NCBI RefSeq assembly: GCF_033439725.1
Contig: NW_026944384.1
Coordinates: forward strand, 2,108,001 to 2,172,000
DNA length: 64,000 nucleotides
Origin: Neurospora tetraspora
Lineage: Eukaryota; Ascomycota; Sordariomycetes; Sordariales; Sordariaceae
Direction of reading: 5' to 3'
Shown here: positions 1 to 11,595 of the stretch, one piece after another
Position numbering within the stretch: position 1 is the first letter of the stretch
Layout: every line of letters begins with the position of its first letter
The notes under the pieces: model-generated
What the model saw: only the letters and a program-made list of their open reading frames with translations
What the model was told of the DNA's origin: nothing
Database searches by the model: none
Translations under genes and position numbers: made by a program

Positions 1-804
1 GGCGGCAACAGCACAAAGTGTTTCCTGCCCCGAATCTGGACGTAGACGTTTTCGTAGTTGTCCTTGTGCAAAGCCGTTGTCGACAAGGAGTTGCCGATCC
101 AGAGGTTGATGGCTTCTGGTTTAGCTTCTTCGTCACTGAGAGAAGAGAGTGCGATGCGGGCCCAGGGGATGGTTGGGGGGACGGCGCTGTAGAGGGAGGA
201 GTACTCTTGCCGGAGGTTGTCGTTTTCTGTTTTGATGGGTTAGTATGTGATGGATGAGGTGAGGTGAGTAGGAGGGATGAGGTAAGTGGCTTGACTTGAC
301 TTACGGGTTTGAGCATAGCAAACCTCAGACTTGCGAAGCCCTTGGGTCTTTTCTTGGTGGATCACATAGGTGAGGAAGTCGCTGAAGGGTTGGTCTTCTT
401 CGTGGGGTTTGGCGAAGACTAGAGAGCCGGTTTGGGGGTGGATGGTTGGGGCGTCAGCGTTTCTTTTGTGACGTACCAAGATGCGTGAGCTTTTATTACT
501 TTACTTTTTTTTTAATTTGGCTATCTGTGTGTGATCAAACATACCCAAAAGGAGTAACGGCAACATTGACAGTCTCATCCCCAAGAAAATTGGACAGATA
601 CTCGGCGGTCCATGTCTGGGTTGCCTTCCAGTTTGCGGCACCGCCTCTTACGACGAAAGGGGTGTTTCTGGCTACGAATCTCATAAACTCGAGCGCACTG
701 GGCTCTTCGTGGAGCTCCTCGATGAAGGAGCTGTTGAGTTCATTGTAGGTGACGATCAGGTCTGCAATGGGATCGTGGTCCCGTTCTTGGTGTTTCTCTC
801 CCAT
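1..804 (-). CDS. JmjC-domain protein, JMJD7-like (5' part, runs off left edge)
   Basis: Three exons are visible on the minus strand: 804-545, 462-305 and 226 to beyond position 1. Joining them gives a continuous frame. Intron 1 (463-544) has a GTATGT donor; intron 2 (227-304) has a GTAAGT donor and a TACTAAC branch site just before its CAG acceptor. The protein resembles JMJD7: an N-terminal region with AVTPFGNADAP, then QNDNLRQEY, then the cupin core with LHKDNYENVY, where H and D form the first half of the Fe(II) site. It then reads GRKHFVLLPP. Human JMJD7 is a 2-oxoglutarate oxygenase that hydroxylates lysine in DRG-family GTPases; the same role here is inferred. The distal iron-binding His lies outside the window. 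The start at 804 is the first ATG in frame. An alternative is another small cupin hydroxylase, but the HKD context favours JMJD7. Confidence 0.85.
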
Positions 805-3800
805 GATGTTTACCGATGTTTACTTTCAGCTCGGTGGGGTCTAGACCGAAATGATGATCTTGAACCCGAAGTTAAGATTTTGGCGGTTGTTTTGTTGGCG
901 ACTGGGGTGGATCCACCCGACGGGAGGAAGCAAAGGTAAAAAGGCGGAGCAGGCCAATCAGGGGCCGCTACAACCAAGACAGCGGCATCAATGACAGAAT
1001 AATGGCCTGACTTTTGAGGGTCCTGGGGGTCCAGAGCAGAAGCGATATCAAGTTATCAGTGCAGCCATGTGGTAGTGTGGATAGGGGGAAAACCGATTGC
1101 TCCAACATGGGAATCTGTCTATAAAACGAAGCTGATTTCCCATCCCATGTTTCTCATTTCCCATCGACATGTTTTTGTGGTTTTTTGGGTTCAGAGTTGG
1201 ACGTCTTCTTCTCCCGTCCTCTCCCCTCCTGCACCATTCCGGATCCAAGACTCCTCAGATGCTCCCCAGTGGACAACAAGGGACAACAAGCCACAGCTGC
1301 ACAGCTAGGCCACAACTTGGTTCTTCCAGTCCCGTCGGTCCCCGCTCCGAATCCCCTCATTGGAAGTCCCAGAGCGGTTACATGCTCCGAAGGCCAATGG
1401 ATACTCTTCATACACCGATATCACGAGTCGGTCGACGAACAACGGTTATCCCCTCGATCTCCATGAGTGAGGATTAGGAAACAGATAGCGAATACGACGC
1501 GGGCCCTCATTGTCGCCCATACCCGTACAGGAGCGGGTCTATTCCGAGCTCTTACGACCCATAGCCATGGATGGGAGGACGGAGGAAAGCAAATGCGCAC
1601 TAGGGACAACGAGACTTCGCCTCGCCACCCAACTATCATTGGATTTGGAGGTGGATTCGTCACTCGACAAGCATTGCGATATGTAATCCTTTCTTCCCCG
1701 CCTCCAGACCGCCGCCCCGGCCCCGACATTGTACCTACGCAGCATATGCCGCATCACGGATGGACACGACGACACATCACATATGCTCCTACTAGCCGAA
1801 GGCATTATCGTTTCCAGCCGCAGTCATTGTCGGCAGTCAGCATTTACTGCGCACGTACTGCAAGGTGAGTTTTATCCCGCCTTTTTCGTTTCTTATTTTG
1901 ACAACTGCCGCGTGCATCATTTGGTATCCAACTGAAGGCAGTCCCGCCATCTCATCACCTTGAGTTGCGGCAGTCGGCGGTGTCTCGTTGGCTGTCGGCG
2001 GCATGGTCGTGATGACAGTGATGGACACGTTGGAGGGGCTCAGGCCCCCGACTTGTCAAATTCAGTTAGGTTGCGACTAGGTCTCCACATGTTGACATCA
2101 TTTGTTCGGCCCGGTGTCCTTCGAATCTTCTCTCGGGACTCTTTCCATCCGGATCCGCTTTTCTTACCTTTCATCTCACTCGTCAACTTCGGTGAAGTCG
2201 GACGCAACTACACCATTTCGGTTCCTGAAATTCGAGTCAATTTCTAGGACTCTTCTCGGTCGTCAAATCAATCCCTTTGAAGGGATTTCCAGGGGATCAT
2301 ATGTACGTACACTACAGTACCTGCCTACGTGTAATGCGCCTTTCTGCTGTGCCTTGGAGGTTGGTGATGGAGCCAATTCGGGCTTAGTAGGCTTCTGGTT
2401 AGCACCATCGGCGATCTCTCCGGATCCGCACCGAGAAGCAAATTCCCCGAGAATCCAAAGTCCAGTTGGAGTCAGCTGGAGTTGAGCGAGAACCCCTCAT
2501 CCAAGTATCGTCAATAGCCTGGTACCTGACTCGTCCGTGGTTCGAGAAGATTGCTTCAAAAGCAATGCTGTTGCTGCGCTAGATAGCACAGTGCATATCA
2601 CTCCAGCTCCCACTGCACTTCTCCAATGCAAATGTTTCGCTTCCATTTCATTGCATCTCTTCCCGTTACCTGTCAGTCAGACCACCGGGGCCGTGATAGC
2701 AAACCGCTACCCATACGGCTTTCAGGTTCGCAATCCTTGATATTCGGCAGCGCTTGTTTCACTTGCGGTGGATCTCCTCTCTTGGAGCTCAAAAGTGGAC
2801 GTGCCCCACGATTCTCCAACTTTTGTTTTTCCTCTTTCGACGAGCTCCAAAGCTTGGAATCTTATGCGACACTAGCGGATCTAGGTGCCTTTAGTCGTTC
2901 ATGATACAAGTATGTAGCTTCCAAGGACAAAACTCCCGATCCCCTTGCTCAAGGTTGCTATAGGTTCCGCTTAGGTTATCCCGCCATCCACAGTCCTCCC
3001 CCCCCCCTTTTTTTTTCTACCGGTATCTACAGTTCACCCTGGCTCTGGCTCGGCTTGGACCAATAGGACTGCCGGAATCCCAAAGGATATAGAGGAATCG
3101 GGTAGCCCCGAGATACTAGATACATTACGTATGTACAACTCTATCTCAACCTCTCGACTCCTTCGTTCAGTCCCTTGACTGTACACTACTACTCTCAGCC
3201 CTCGACGCCAACGCTGTCCACTCACTCAAAGGTCCACGGCCCCTGCTCCGTCATCTGTCATTTTCTTTCTACAACCTCTTGGACAGCACAGCTCATCTCC
3301 CTCTCCTTCCCCCATACCCACTTTTGGGGACCAAACTTTACTACGACCTCACAGAGGACGTTCCATCCCATACCACCCATACCTCCCAGGGCATCTCTCC
3401 CTGTGCCACGCTAGAACCGCTCTAGAGTTGGGGCTCTTCTACGTTGGGACTAGGTCCTCGGCTGCATTGCCTGCAGCACTGCGCAGCGTTGATCTTCGCT
3501 TATCGGCGGTCTCTGGGATCGATCCGCTTCTTCCATCCCATCACCAGAAAGGGAACGCCAGCTCACCATTTGGCAGCTACCAGCAGTCTCCAGCACAAGT
3601 CTCGGCCAGCATCATACTACCCAAGTCTTAGAGGGCACGCGCACAAGCATCGACACAGAGCATCTGGCACTCATCTCCAACCACGACGGGGAAACTGAAT
3701 CATCTTTGTCACCCTCCACAACCTCACTCACTGTAGCTCATTTGCTGATGGGGATTTATTGACGCCACAGCAACCACTCAGACTGGTCGGTATCATCGCC

Positions 3801-4275
3801 GTTGCTGTTGCGGTGCCAGTTCGAAGCCGACCCGCTTGACAGGGAATCCCAAAGGGACGAACACCTCTCAGACTAATTTCTGGACAACTAGAAGTCCTAG
3901 TCTCTCTTCTCCAGTCTCACTCTAGACCGTCCTTACAGCAACTTGCCACCTCCACTTTCGTCATCCGCTTCGACATCACGGGCAGGATCCTCCCCCGATG
4001 CGACTGCGACTCTGTTGACCAGGTCGACCTGTTATCCATCCGCTCCAGTCAGCTGTCTCGATCCTCAGCCAGGGGCAACATATCTATCATCTACCACCGC
4101 TGCGACTGGGAGATGTGATCGGCCTCTGCCTGCATCATAACCGAGTCCTCCATCTTTCACAGGGGGCTGACCTAAGCCGTTCGGGCGATTATGCTGTGGT
4201 ATTTGCTTTACCCACTAAGAGGGTTGGTTATCCTGTATTTCTTTCCCCCTTTTTTTCATCTACTATAGTATAATC
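805..4275. other. Intergenic DNA and probable long 5' leader of the SCAP gene
   Basis: No ORF here has recognisable protein features; the longest are 133 codons (1467-1868) and 127 codons (2102-2485) with unstructured composition. The left end must hold the promoter of the minus-strand JmjC gene. The right end (about 3.7-4.27 kb) is pyrimidine-rich and ends in a CT/T-rich tract just before the ATG at 4276, typical of a transcribed fungal leader. Short upstream ORFs would lie in that leader, for example 3943-4140 (65 codons). A C-run followed by a T-run lies at about 2999-3017. Confidence 0.6.
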
Positions 4276-7200
4276 ATGCTGACCTTCGGCAGGACAACCG
4301 AAGCCCCTGTGCTTCCTCCAGACCATCCTCTGCGAACCGCCTTTTCGCGATATGGAACCTGGGTTGCCCGCCATGTCAAGACAGTGCTACCCATGTCGGT
4401 AGCGCTCGTCTTCCTCCTGCTTTATCCCATCTTTTTTCTCTACACGACAGACGCCACCAATGTTACTAGCGGGGTGTCTAACCTTCCTCACCATGTCTGG
4501 ACTGATGCTCAGCCGCTTAGTGAACGTGCTGTCGCAGAGCCCGACGTCATCATGCGTTCCATCTGGGTGCACGGCAGCTACATGAAAGCGCTAGATCGCG
4601 AGATTCTGCTGGGAGCTCTGGAACTGCAGAATACACTCCTGGGACCGACCACCGACTTCAACCCTCGCCGACCGCACGCACCTCGTATCTTACCCGATGA
4701 CCCTACGGTTGACATGACTAGGGACCAAAGGGATGCTTTCCATGTCGTCAATGGTTTGACGGATCAGTCATGGTTCTTCCACTCGCCTCTACAGTACTGG
4801 GGTGGTTCTGCCGATAATATCGTTGCAGACAAGGACATCATCTTCACTGTCAACGAGAAGAAGACCCAGTCAACTTCGGTTAACGTAACTTTGCGGCACT
4901 CGATTGTCTTCAGCGGGAAGCGTTTCGAAGAACGGAGACTTGTTGCGGCCGACGCTCTGGTTATCACCTTGATTCATCTCAAGGATTCACCCCTCGGTCG
5001 ACAGTGGGTGAGAAACGCCGAGAGACTGGCTGCGCAGGTGCATGACAAGTGGACAGTCATTCCGCATGACGGCAAAAGCATGGCGAGCCAGTTGTACGAG
5101 TTCCAGTTTCGGCCAATGTCATGGCCTGACTGGTTTCTCTTGACCATCGCTTACTCCCTCACCCTGTTTTACCTCCTTCTCAGCCTTTCCAAGCTCCGCG
5201 CCGTCAAGTCCAGATTTGGGCTCATGGTTACTATCCTGGCACAGATCGCGGCTTCGATCGGCTCCAGCTTGACAATCTGCGCCATCTTTAAGATCGACCT
5301 CTCTCGCGTTCCATACTATGCCTACCCGCTTGTGGTTCTGGCTATCAGTATGGAGAACTCTTTCCGGCTGATCAATGCCGTCATCATCACCTGTTCGTCC
5401 ATCAGCATCAGCGATAGGATAGGAGAGGCTTTCGGCCAGACCGCTTATGTTGCCGTCGCCAACAGGTTGCAGAACCTGGCTATCCTCCTCGGCCTTTCCA
5501 GGATCACGTTCCCGGGTGTTGCTGCGTTCTGCACGTTTGCTGCAGTTGCCATTGCCTTCGATTTTCTCTACCTCGCAACCTTCTTCCTAGCGGTTCTCAG
5601 CGTGGATGTGCGCCAGCGAGAACTCTACGAGCTAGAAAAGGCTTCGGTGAGAAAAACCAACGCCGTCGATGAGACCACCTTGCTCGATCGTATCCGCCGG
5701 ATTCGCCATAGTGGGGCGACCGTATCAACTCGGGTTGCTGGTACCATTGTCATTCTTGGCTTCATCTTGCTTGCGCAGTCTCACTATGCGCTAGAGAGCG
5801 GCAGCCAGTGGCTCAATTGGATAATCACGAGATCGTGGAGGGTCGCCGAACCTGTCATCTCCAAGTCCTCACTCTTGGTCGACATCCATCAAGCCAGAAG
5901 CCCCACGTCGTGGCTCCGCCTCCAGGACCATGAAACTGCGCGAGAAGTCATCAATGTGGTCAAACCATGGGCGCACAGTTACGTTGCGCGCGTGTACGAA
6001 CCACTGATTTTTGTGGCAAAGGGCGCCGATCGCATTCCCCACAGCCCGGAACCAATGTTCTTGCCAGCTGTGTACGACTTCATTCACAACGAGATTCCGC
6101 GCTTCGTGGTATTCATGTTGACGCTGGTGGCCCTGCTTCTGCTTCTTACCAACTACCTCCTGCAGGGCAATGACAAGCATGCAGGTGATCCTGACCATCC
6201 TGATAATGAGCCTCTGCTGTCAGTGCGCTCTCTCAGCCATGGCCATGACCTTGATGTCGTCAAGATGGCTGTTTCACCCGGAAACAAGCTTGTTTCGGTG
6301 GGATTGGACCGGAACATCCAAATTTGGGACGTACCCCTGAACTCGCGAACGCGCGTAATGTCAGATTCCGAAACTCCTCTGGAGAATCCGTTCCCGGTCT
6401 TGGCTATGGCCATAGATGGTGACTCGAAGTGGTTGGCTTTGCTGACATGGCAGAGGGTCCTGCTTTGGGATACTGAAGAGCAGCAGTGGGGATTATCGAT
6501 CGAGGTCGAACTAGGTGGCCACAAACCTGAAGCCGTGTTCTTCAACTATGCGAACAAGAATTTGGATTCGCCGTCTCTTGTCATCGTGAGAAAGAACGGC
6601 ACGATGTTTGAGCTGGACCTTGAAGGTGGGGCATCCAAGGAGTTTACTATATGTAAGACTCCTTTTGCCATGGCGCTGCCATTTGCAGAGCTCAGTAAGT
6701 CTAGCACTTTTCGTTTGTGGATACAACGCTTGCTGACAAGTTTATGAATCAGCCACTCAAAATCAACTCAGCCAGTCGCTTTCCATCTTGACACTATCAC
6801 GTAAAAGCTGCATCCACATAGCAAGACAGCAAGCCGGCGGGTGGACTTCCAAGGAAGTGAAGATCACGACAGGCGAGGCAAAGGACATCCACTCTATCGT
6901 CCCTGCACCTGACCTGTCCATGTATCTCATCTGCAGATCCCGCTCGGTTGACCTAGTCGATCTTGAATCGTCGGCCGTCATCCAGACCTTCAACACCGAA
7001 CTCATGGAGCCACGATCATTGAAGCTTTTGCTCTCCTCTCGTGGAGCCCCGCAACACGGGCTGCCGCCGTTGTCGCTATGCTACATCAGCTTGGAGACGG
7101 GCGATCTCGTGATTCAGACCTTCCACCGAGCAGACGAGGCCGACCCCATGCATCACCCCAAGGATTATGCCCCCGAAGCGCCTCGCCAGCCATGGGATGA

Positions 7201-7816
7201 GGAGAAGGAAGTAAAGAAGCGAATTGAGAACCCAGGCCGCTGGGAGATGCTCCCGAACGGAGGTATCGTAGGTGTCAGACGAGTACCTGTGGCATCTTCG
7301 TCGTCGTCGTCACGGCGTAGAAGCTTCCAGGCGGTGTCGTCAGGAGCCGGAGTTGGAAGTGGTTTGCGACGACGTGGAGGAGCAGCAGCAGCAGCAGCAG
7401 CAGCAGGAAGCAGCACAGCTGACGCCACTGATGCCACAACTCCAGACATAGGCACGACGAGATGGGAGGCCTGGGCCTTTAACAACCTCGAAAGTGCCAA
7501 GACAAAGGGGATCGAGACCCAGCCGCTTGACCAACAAGCAGACGAGGAGGATACGATGTATGATAACTTGTTGGTGTCAGAGCTGGGGCCCATGGTGAGG
7601 CTGGGCACCGCGAGTGTGGCGGTGGGGCTTGGAAATGTGATCAAGGTGATCAGTGTTGGACACGAGCATTTTGATAAGGTGGTCACGAGGGACCGGTTGA
7701 CGGCGGAGAACTTGAGGAATCAGAACTTTGGTAGACGGAGGAAGACGGGGGTGGCGGCTCATAGAACAAGGGGAGGGTTGGGAGGATGTGGCGCGGCTCC
7801 TGGTGCTGGTATTTGA
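4276..7816 (+). CDS. scp1: SREBP cleavage-activating protein (SCAP/Scp1): sterol-sensing domain plus WD40 repeats
   Basis: Two exons, 4276-6694 and 6753-7816, encode about 1,160 residues. The intron has a GTAAGT donor, a GCTGAC branch and an ATCAG acceptor, and joining keeps the frame. SCAP sits in ER/Golgi membranes, senses sterol and escorts the SREBP transcription factor for activation; in yeasts the pair also responds to low oxygen. Visible features: TM1 at about residues 36-57; a large lumenal loop; a block of membrane segments from about 288 to 450 (sterol-sensing domain) including VLAISMENSFRLINAV near 355-370; a further segment near 490-510; and a last one at about 607-630. From about 655 the first WD40 unit reads VSPGNKLVSVGLDRNIQIWD, and weaker WD units follow. 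The length fits the family (human about 1,280, fission yeast about 1,085). The tail has a Ser run, an Ala run and a basic end, and carries no clear WD units. The SREBP partner is not in this window. Confidence 0.9.
7381..7406 (+). repeat. (AGC)n trinucleotide repeat inside the SCAP coding region
   Basis: About eight and a half AGC/GCA units in frame encode a poly-alanine stretch between the WD40-like part and the C-terminal tail of the SCAP protein. Its length is likely to vary between strains. Confidence 0.85.
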
Positions 7817-8647
7817 TTGTAGAGATAGAAAAGGTAACTAGAGTTGGAGTAACGGGTATGGGAATGGGGAATGGGGTCATTGATATAAAGTAGAAATACC
7901 AATATGCTCTTTGCTGTTTTGAGTTCACAAACTGTCCTTGATTGCTTCACCAGATGGGCCAGGGTGTCCACTACTATGTACAGCTTCAACACGCAAGAAC
8001 GCATAGTCTACGATATGACCTACTTTGCTATTGTCATTCTTGATGAACTGTCATTCTTAATGATAACCATACCCACCCTCCTTGTCATCCGATACTGGAA
8101 CACCTACAAAAGGCGACAATAGCAAGGGAGTTATTGAGCGGACTATGACAATAGGACTCTGCGTGCAGCTCTCCATTCACTATCCACTTATGGCTGGTGG
8201 TGAAGCAGGGTCCGGCAGCGGCAAGGTTTCGGCGCTGTCGGGGGCGGGGGGCGGGCGGGCGATGCCAAGCAAGGGCCCCGGCCAATGGAAACCCACCCAC
8301 ATGCCAGCACCAGCAGTGACCAGGTCCCAGCTGAGGTCCAGACGAGTTTCCCTGCCTTGCCTGCCCTGCGACTGCAACACAACGTCAAAGAAACCACCAA
8401 GGCTGTGTGTTTGTTGTACCCACCCCGACAACAACCACCTAATTCCACTTCCACTTCCGTCTTCCACTTCTCCCTTCTCTCCTTTACAACGAGCAGCTCA
8501 ACCACAACATACTTTCTCTTTTCTGTATCGCAACCATCACCTCTACCCGCGACTCAGCCCATTGACCGTCATAACTGTCAACTACCTTTCAGAAGTACTC
8601 TTAGCTGTCAACCAGGTGCAAACGGCGCCGCCGACCAGCAATTCACA
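7817..8647. other. Intergenic: SCAP 3' end and promoter/leader of the SAP-domain gene
   Basis: Tandem gene order. The first 300 bases are A/T-richer and probably hold the SCAP 3' UTR. From about 8.4 kb the sequence becomes CT-rich with many CCACTT and CAACC repeats, a typical fungal transcribed leader running to the ATG at 8648. No gene is seen here; open frames such as 8082-8669 lack protein-like features. Confidence 0.5.
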
Positions 8648-9940
8648 ATGTCGGACTACAATAGCATGAAGGTCCCCGAGCTCAAGAAGCTTCTCAACGA
8701 GCGCTCTTTGCCCCAGACCGGTAACAAGGCCGACTTGATCGCTCGTCTTCAGGAGCACGACAACAAGCAGGCGAAGCCCGCCGATGCCCCAGCTGGTCAG
8801 TTTTCCCCGATTCGATGATCCTCTCTCCCTGGCTGCGAGAAAGCCCGTCACGTCGCCCTGCAATCACGCACGCGTTTCAAGCTTCCACACTTATACCCCA
8901 CGATCGCTACCATACCATCAGCACTTGGTCTATGCCCATCATAGAAGAGCTGGTCGTTTGTGTAACCCAGACCGCTTCCAACACGCAACTCACCCAGAAC
9001 TCACCTTTGCCACCAACATCATCATCGCAGGAATACCAGTCACTAACGCTTCACTTTCAATTCAGCCACCACCAAGAAGGACGGCGAGGCCGAGGATGAA
9101 ATTGACTACGAGGATGATGACTTCCCCGCTGGCGACAAGAAGGCTACCACCGAGACCACAGAAGAAAAGGCCCCTGCCGCCGGCGCCGCCGCCGAGACCG
9201 CTACAGAGTCAGAGCCCAAGGCCCCAGTAGAATCCGAGGAGAAGAAGACAACAGAAGCCGCCCCCGTTGCCGGTGCTAGCACAGAACAACCCGCCGCTTC
9301 TTCCACCGAGGGAGAGGAGGCCGCCGCCAAGGACACTACCGCCACCGCTACTACTGCCGAAGAGCCCAGCAAAGCAGAGGAGCAGAAGCCCGCCGAGCCT
9401 CTCTTCTCCCAACACCTCCCCCCCACAGACGCCAAGTCCGAGGCCGAGAAGCGCGCCGCCCGCGCCGCCCGCTTCGGCATCACAACAGACGAGAAGTCCG
9501 AGGAGGCCCAGAAGGCTGCGCGCGCCGCCCGCTTCGGCCTGGCTAACGACCAGGTGTCAGCTCTCGACAGCGCGTTGCCCGATAGGCCGCGCAAGCGTGG
9601 TCGCGGCGGTAAGGAGGAGGGTGTTGCTGGTGAGGAAGGTGGCAGTGAGAGAGCAGCTAAGCAGCAGAAGACTACTGCTGCTGCTCCTCAAGAGAACAAA
9701 GGCGGCAACCAGAGGCAAGGTGGTGGTGCTGGTGCTGGTGCTGGTGGTGGAAGGAACAGGCATGGGAGGAATAGGAACAACAACAACCGTGGTGGCCAAA
9801 GTCAAAACAACAACAGGCAACAAGGGAATCAGCCCAAGCAACAGCAGCAACAACAGAAAAAGCCTGCTGCTGCTCTTGACCCAGCGGAAAAGGCCAAGTT
9901 GGAGGCTAGAGCGAAGCGCTTTGCTGCTGCGTCCTCTTAG
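8648..9940 (+). CDS. SAP-domain mRNA export factor, Tho1/SARNP-like
   Basis: Two exons, 8648-8795 and 9066-9940, encode 340 residues. The 270-nt intron has a GTCAGT donor, a CTAAC branch and a TTCAG acceptor, and is long compared with the other introns here. The N-terminus (about residues 5-40) is a SAP DNA/RNA-binding motif: MKVPELKKLLNERSLP followed by GNKADLIARL. After an acidic Ala/Glu/Thr-rich linker come two RAARFGI/RAARFGL units (about residues 170-205). These resemble the repeated motifs of yeast Tho1 and human SARNP (CIP29), which contact the DEAD-box helicase Sub2/UAP56 during mRNP assembly. The C-terminus has Gly/Arg/Asn-rich RNA-binding-like stretches, a poly-Gln run and a closing ARAKRF element similar to a third degenerate unit. 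Nuclear mRNA export is inferred from the family. The start is the first ATG of the SAP frame after a CT-rich leader. Confidence 0.88.
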
Positions 9941-10992
9941 GGCTTTGGTGACCATCAGCTAGGGGGATAATAATAGCTTCGGATAGCGTGATAGCGTGGT
10001 CAACCTGTAACTCAATATTTTTCTCGCTCTCTTCTATCTTAGCTCTTCTTTCTAACGAGTAGTAAAAGTTTGGATGCAGGGGTGGTTTGATCCCTTATGA
10101 TCTATGTACAGCGAAGAGAGGGACTTTGGAAGAGATGAACTAAGAGAAGTCATGACAAGAGTCCGGCTCAGCTTAGTTTAACTTTCCAAAACTTGCTTGC
10201 TTGCTTGCTTGCTTCCCATCAGAGTGTACGTTTGGCGTTTCGGGTGGCGGACAGGAAGAGGAAGAGGATATGGCTGGTTAAGATAGGTTAAGGGAAGGTC
10301 TTTGTATCTAGTGATTTGCGTTCGCTATATCTACCTACATTTATATTAGCTGAACTGTTCGTTCAATATGATAACATGTCATGTTCATACGCGGTTTCTC
10401 ATGCCTTAGTGATGTCCTAGCGCATTCTTCATGAAAGGAAGTTGGTGATGATAGGCAACCCTAAGAGTGGAAGAGTCCATGGAGTTTGGTTTACACATTG
10501 AACTGCCAACATGATTCACCTCCGCGTGCGTGCAGTCCAACACCATCATGGATCCCAACAGAAACACTATACGTCCGTGGGAAACTAATCCACCAGCTAG
10601 ACGCCGGGAAAGAAGGTACAATGAATTCATCATATCCACCCAACACGAACGCCGACACCAACACCAACAGCGCCTCTCTCCCGGGTCGCTTCTATCAAGG
10701 CATCCACAGCCCAAGCCAGAACCACAGCCAGAACCACAGCCAGAACCACAGTCAAAATCGCAACCAACGCCCTATCGCCCCTTTCCCCTCCCCGTCCTCT
10801 TTCCCATCTTCTCCCCCCTCCTCTTTCCCCTCTTTCCCCCCTCTACCGTTCAACACCCCATCATCGTCAACGCCAGCATCAAACTCAGCATCAAAATTAG
10901 CTACACCGTCCTCCTCCCCTTCCTCCTCCTCCTCACGACAACCCAACTTCAACCCCAACACCGTCATCGCATCCCCCGTCCTCTGCCTCTGC

Positions 10993-11020
<28 letters not shown>
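10993..11020 (+). repeat. Poly(A) run, 28 bases
   Basis: Uninterrupted A run following a CT-rich stretch. No retroelement coding sequence or target-site duplication was seen beside it, so a simple homopolymer is more likely than a retroposed tail. Confidence 0.95.
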
Positions 11021-11024
<4 letters not shown>

Positions 11025-11292
11025 GGAAGAAGTAATAAAATGGAAAAGTCTCGCAAATCGTAACCACAGGTTTGGAAGCCAACACAGGTTTAGAAGGTTC
11101 GAAAGCCCGAAACGTCGGAATTTTTTTTTTTTTTTTTGATGTATTTAAGTCAAGTCACGCCGACGAGGGAGGGAGATGGTTGAGTATTTGGATGCTGGGG
11201 CTGGGGGCTGTGGAACAGGTTTTTCAGGGAATTACTCAAGATCTTTTCTGATTTGCCAAATTGTTGGGACGTGACTGAGCTTAGCTAAGTCT

Positions 11293-11334
11293 AATGCTGG
11301 TGCTGGTGCTGGTGCTGATGCTGATGCTGATGCT
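11293..11334 (+). repeat. (GCTGGT)n/(GCTGAT)n microsatellite
   Basis: Alternating GCTGGT and then GCTGAT units in tandem, about seven trinucleotide pairs. Confidence 0.85.
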
Positions 11335-11366
11335 AGTACGGGGACGGGGATGGTGGAGAAGGGGCA

Positions 11367-11416
11367 GGGGGAGAGGGGGAGAGGGGGAGAGGGGGAGAGG
11401 GGGAGAGGGGGAGGGA
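11367..11416 (+). repeat. GGGGGAGA octamer tandem array
   Basis: Five to six near-perfect copies of an eight-base purine-only unit. With the later G run near 11,581 this makes one strand almost purely purine for several hundred bases. Confidence 0.9.
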
Positions 11417-11580
11417 GGAGACTGAGACTGAAGAGCAAAGAAGGGAAAGAAGAAAGAGAAGGAAAAGAAAAAAGCGCAGGAGTTACATCAGTTGGAGTTG
11501 GAGAGGGCTACTAGGTTGATGATGGAGGTGGCGAGGGCGGAGGCAAGGGTTAGGAAGATGAGGAGGGACATGGAGGGGGA

Positions 11581-11595
11581 GGGGGGGGGGGGGGG
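11581..11595 (+). repeat. Poly(G) run, 15 bases
   Basis: Homopolymeric G run inside a purine-rich tract; it could form a G-quadruplex-type structure and is prone to sequencing error. Confidence 0.9.

Noticed and set aside
1467-1868. 133-codon plus-strand open frame
   Set aside because: No motif, random-looking composition, overlapped by an open minus-strand frame, and lies in a probable promoter/leader region.
5869-6545. Minus-strand open frames of 109-130 codons
   Set aside because: Shadows of the SCAP coding region; the plus strand has clear family motifs.
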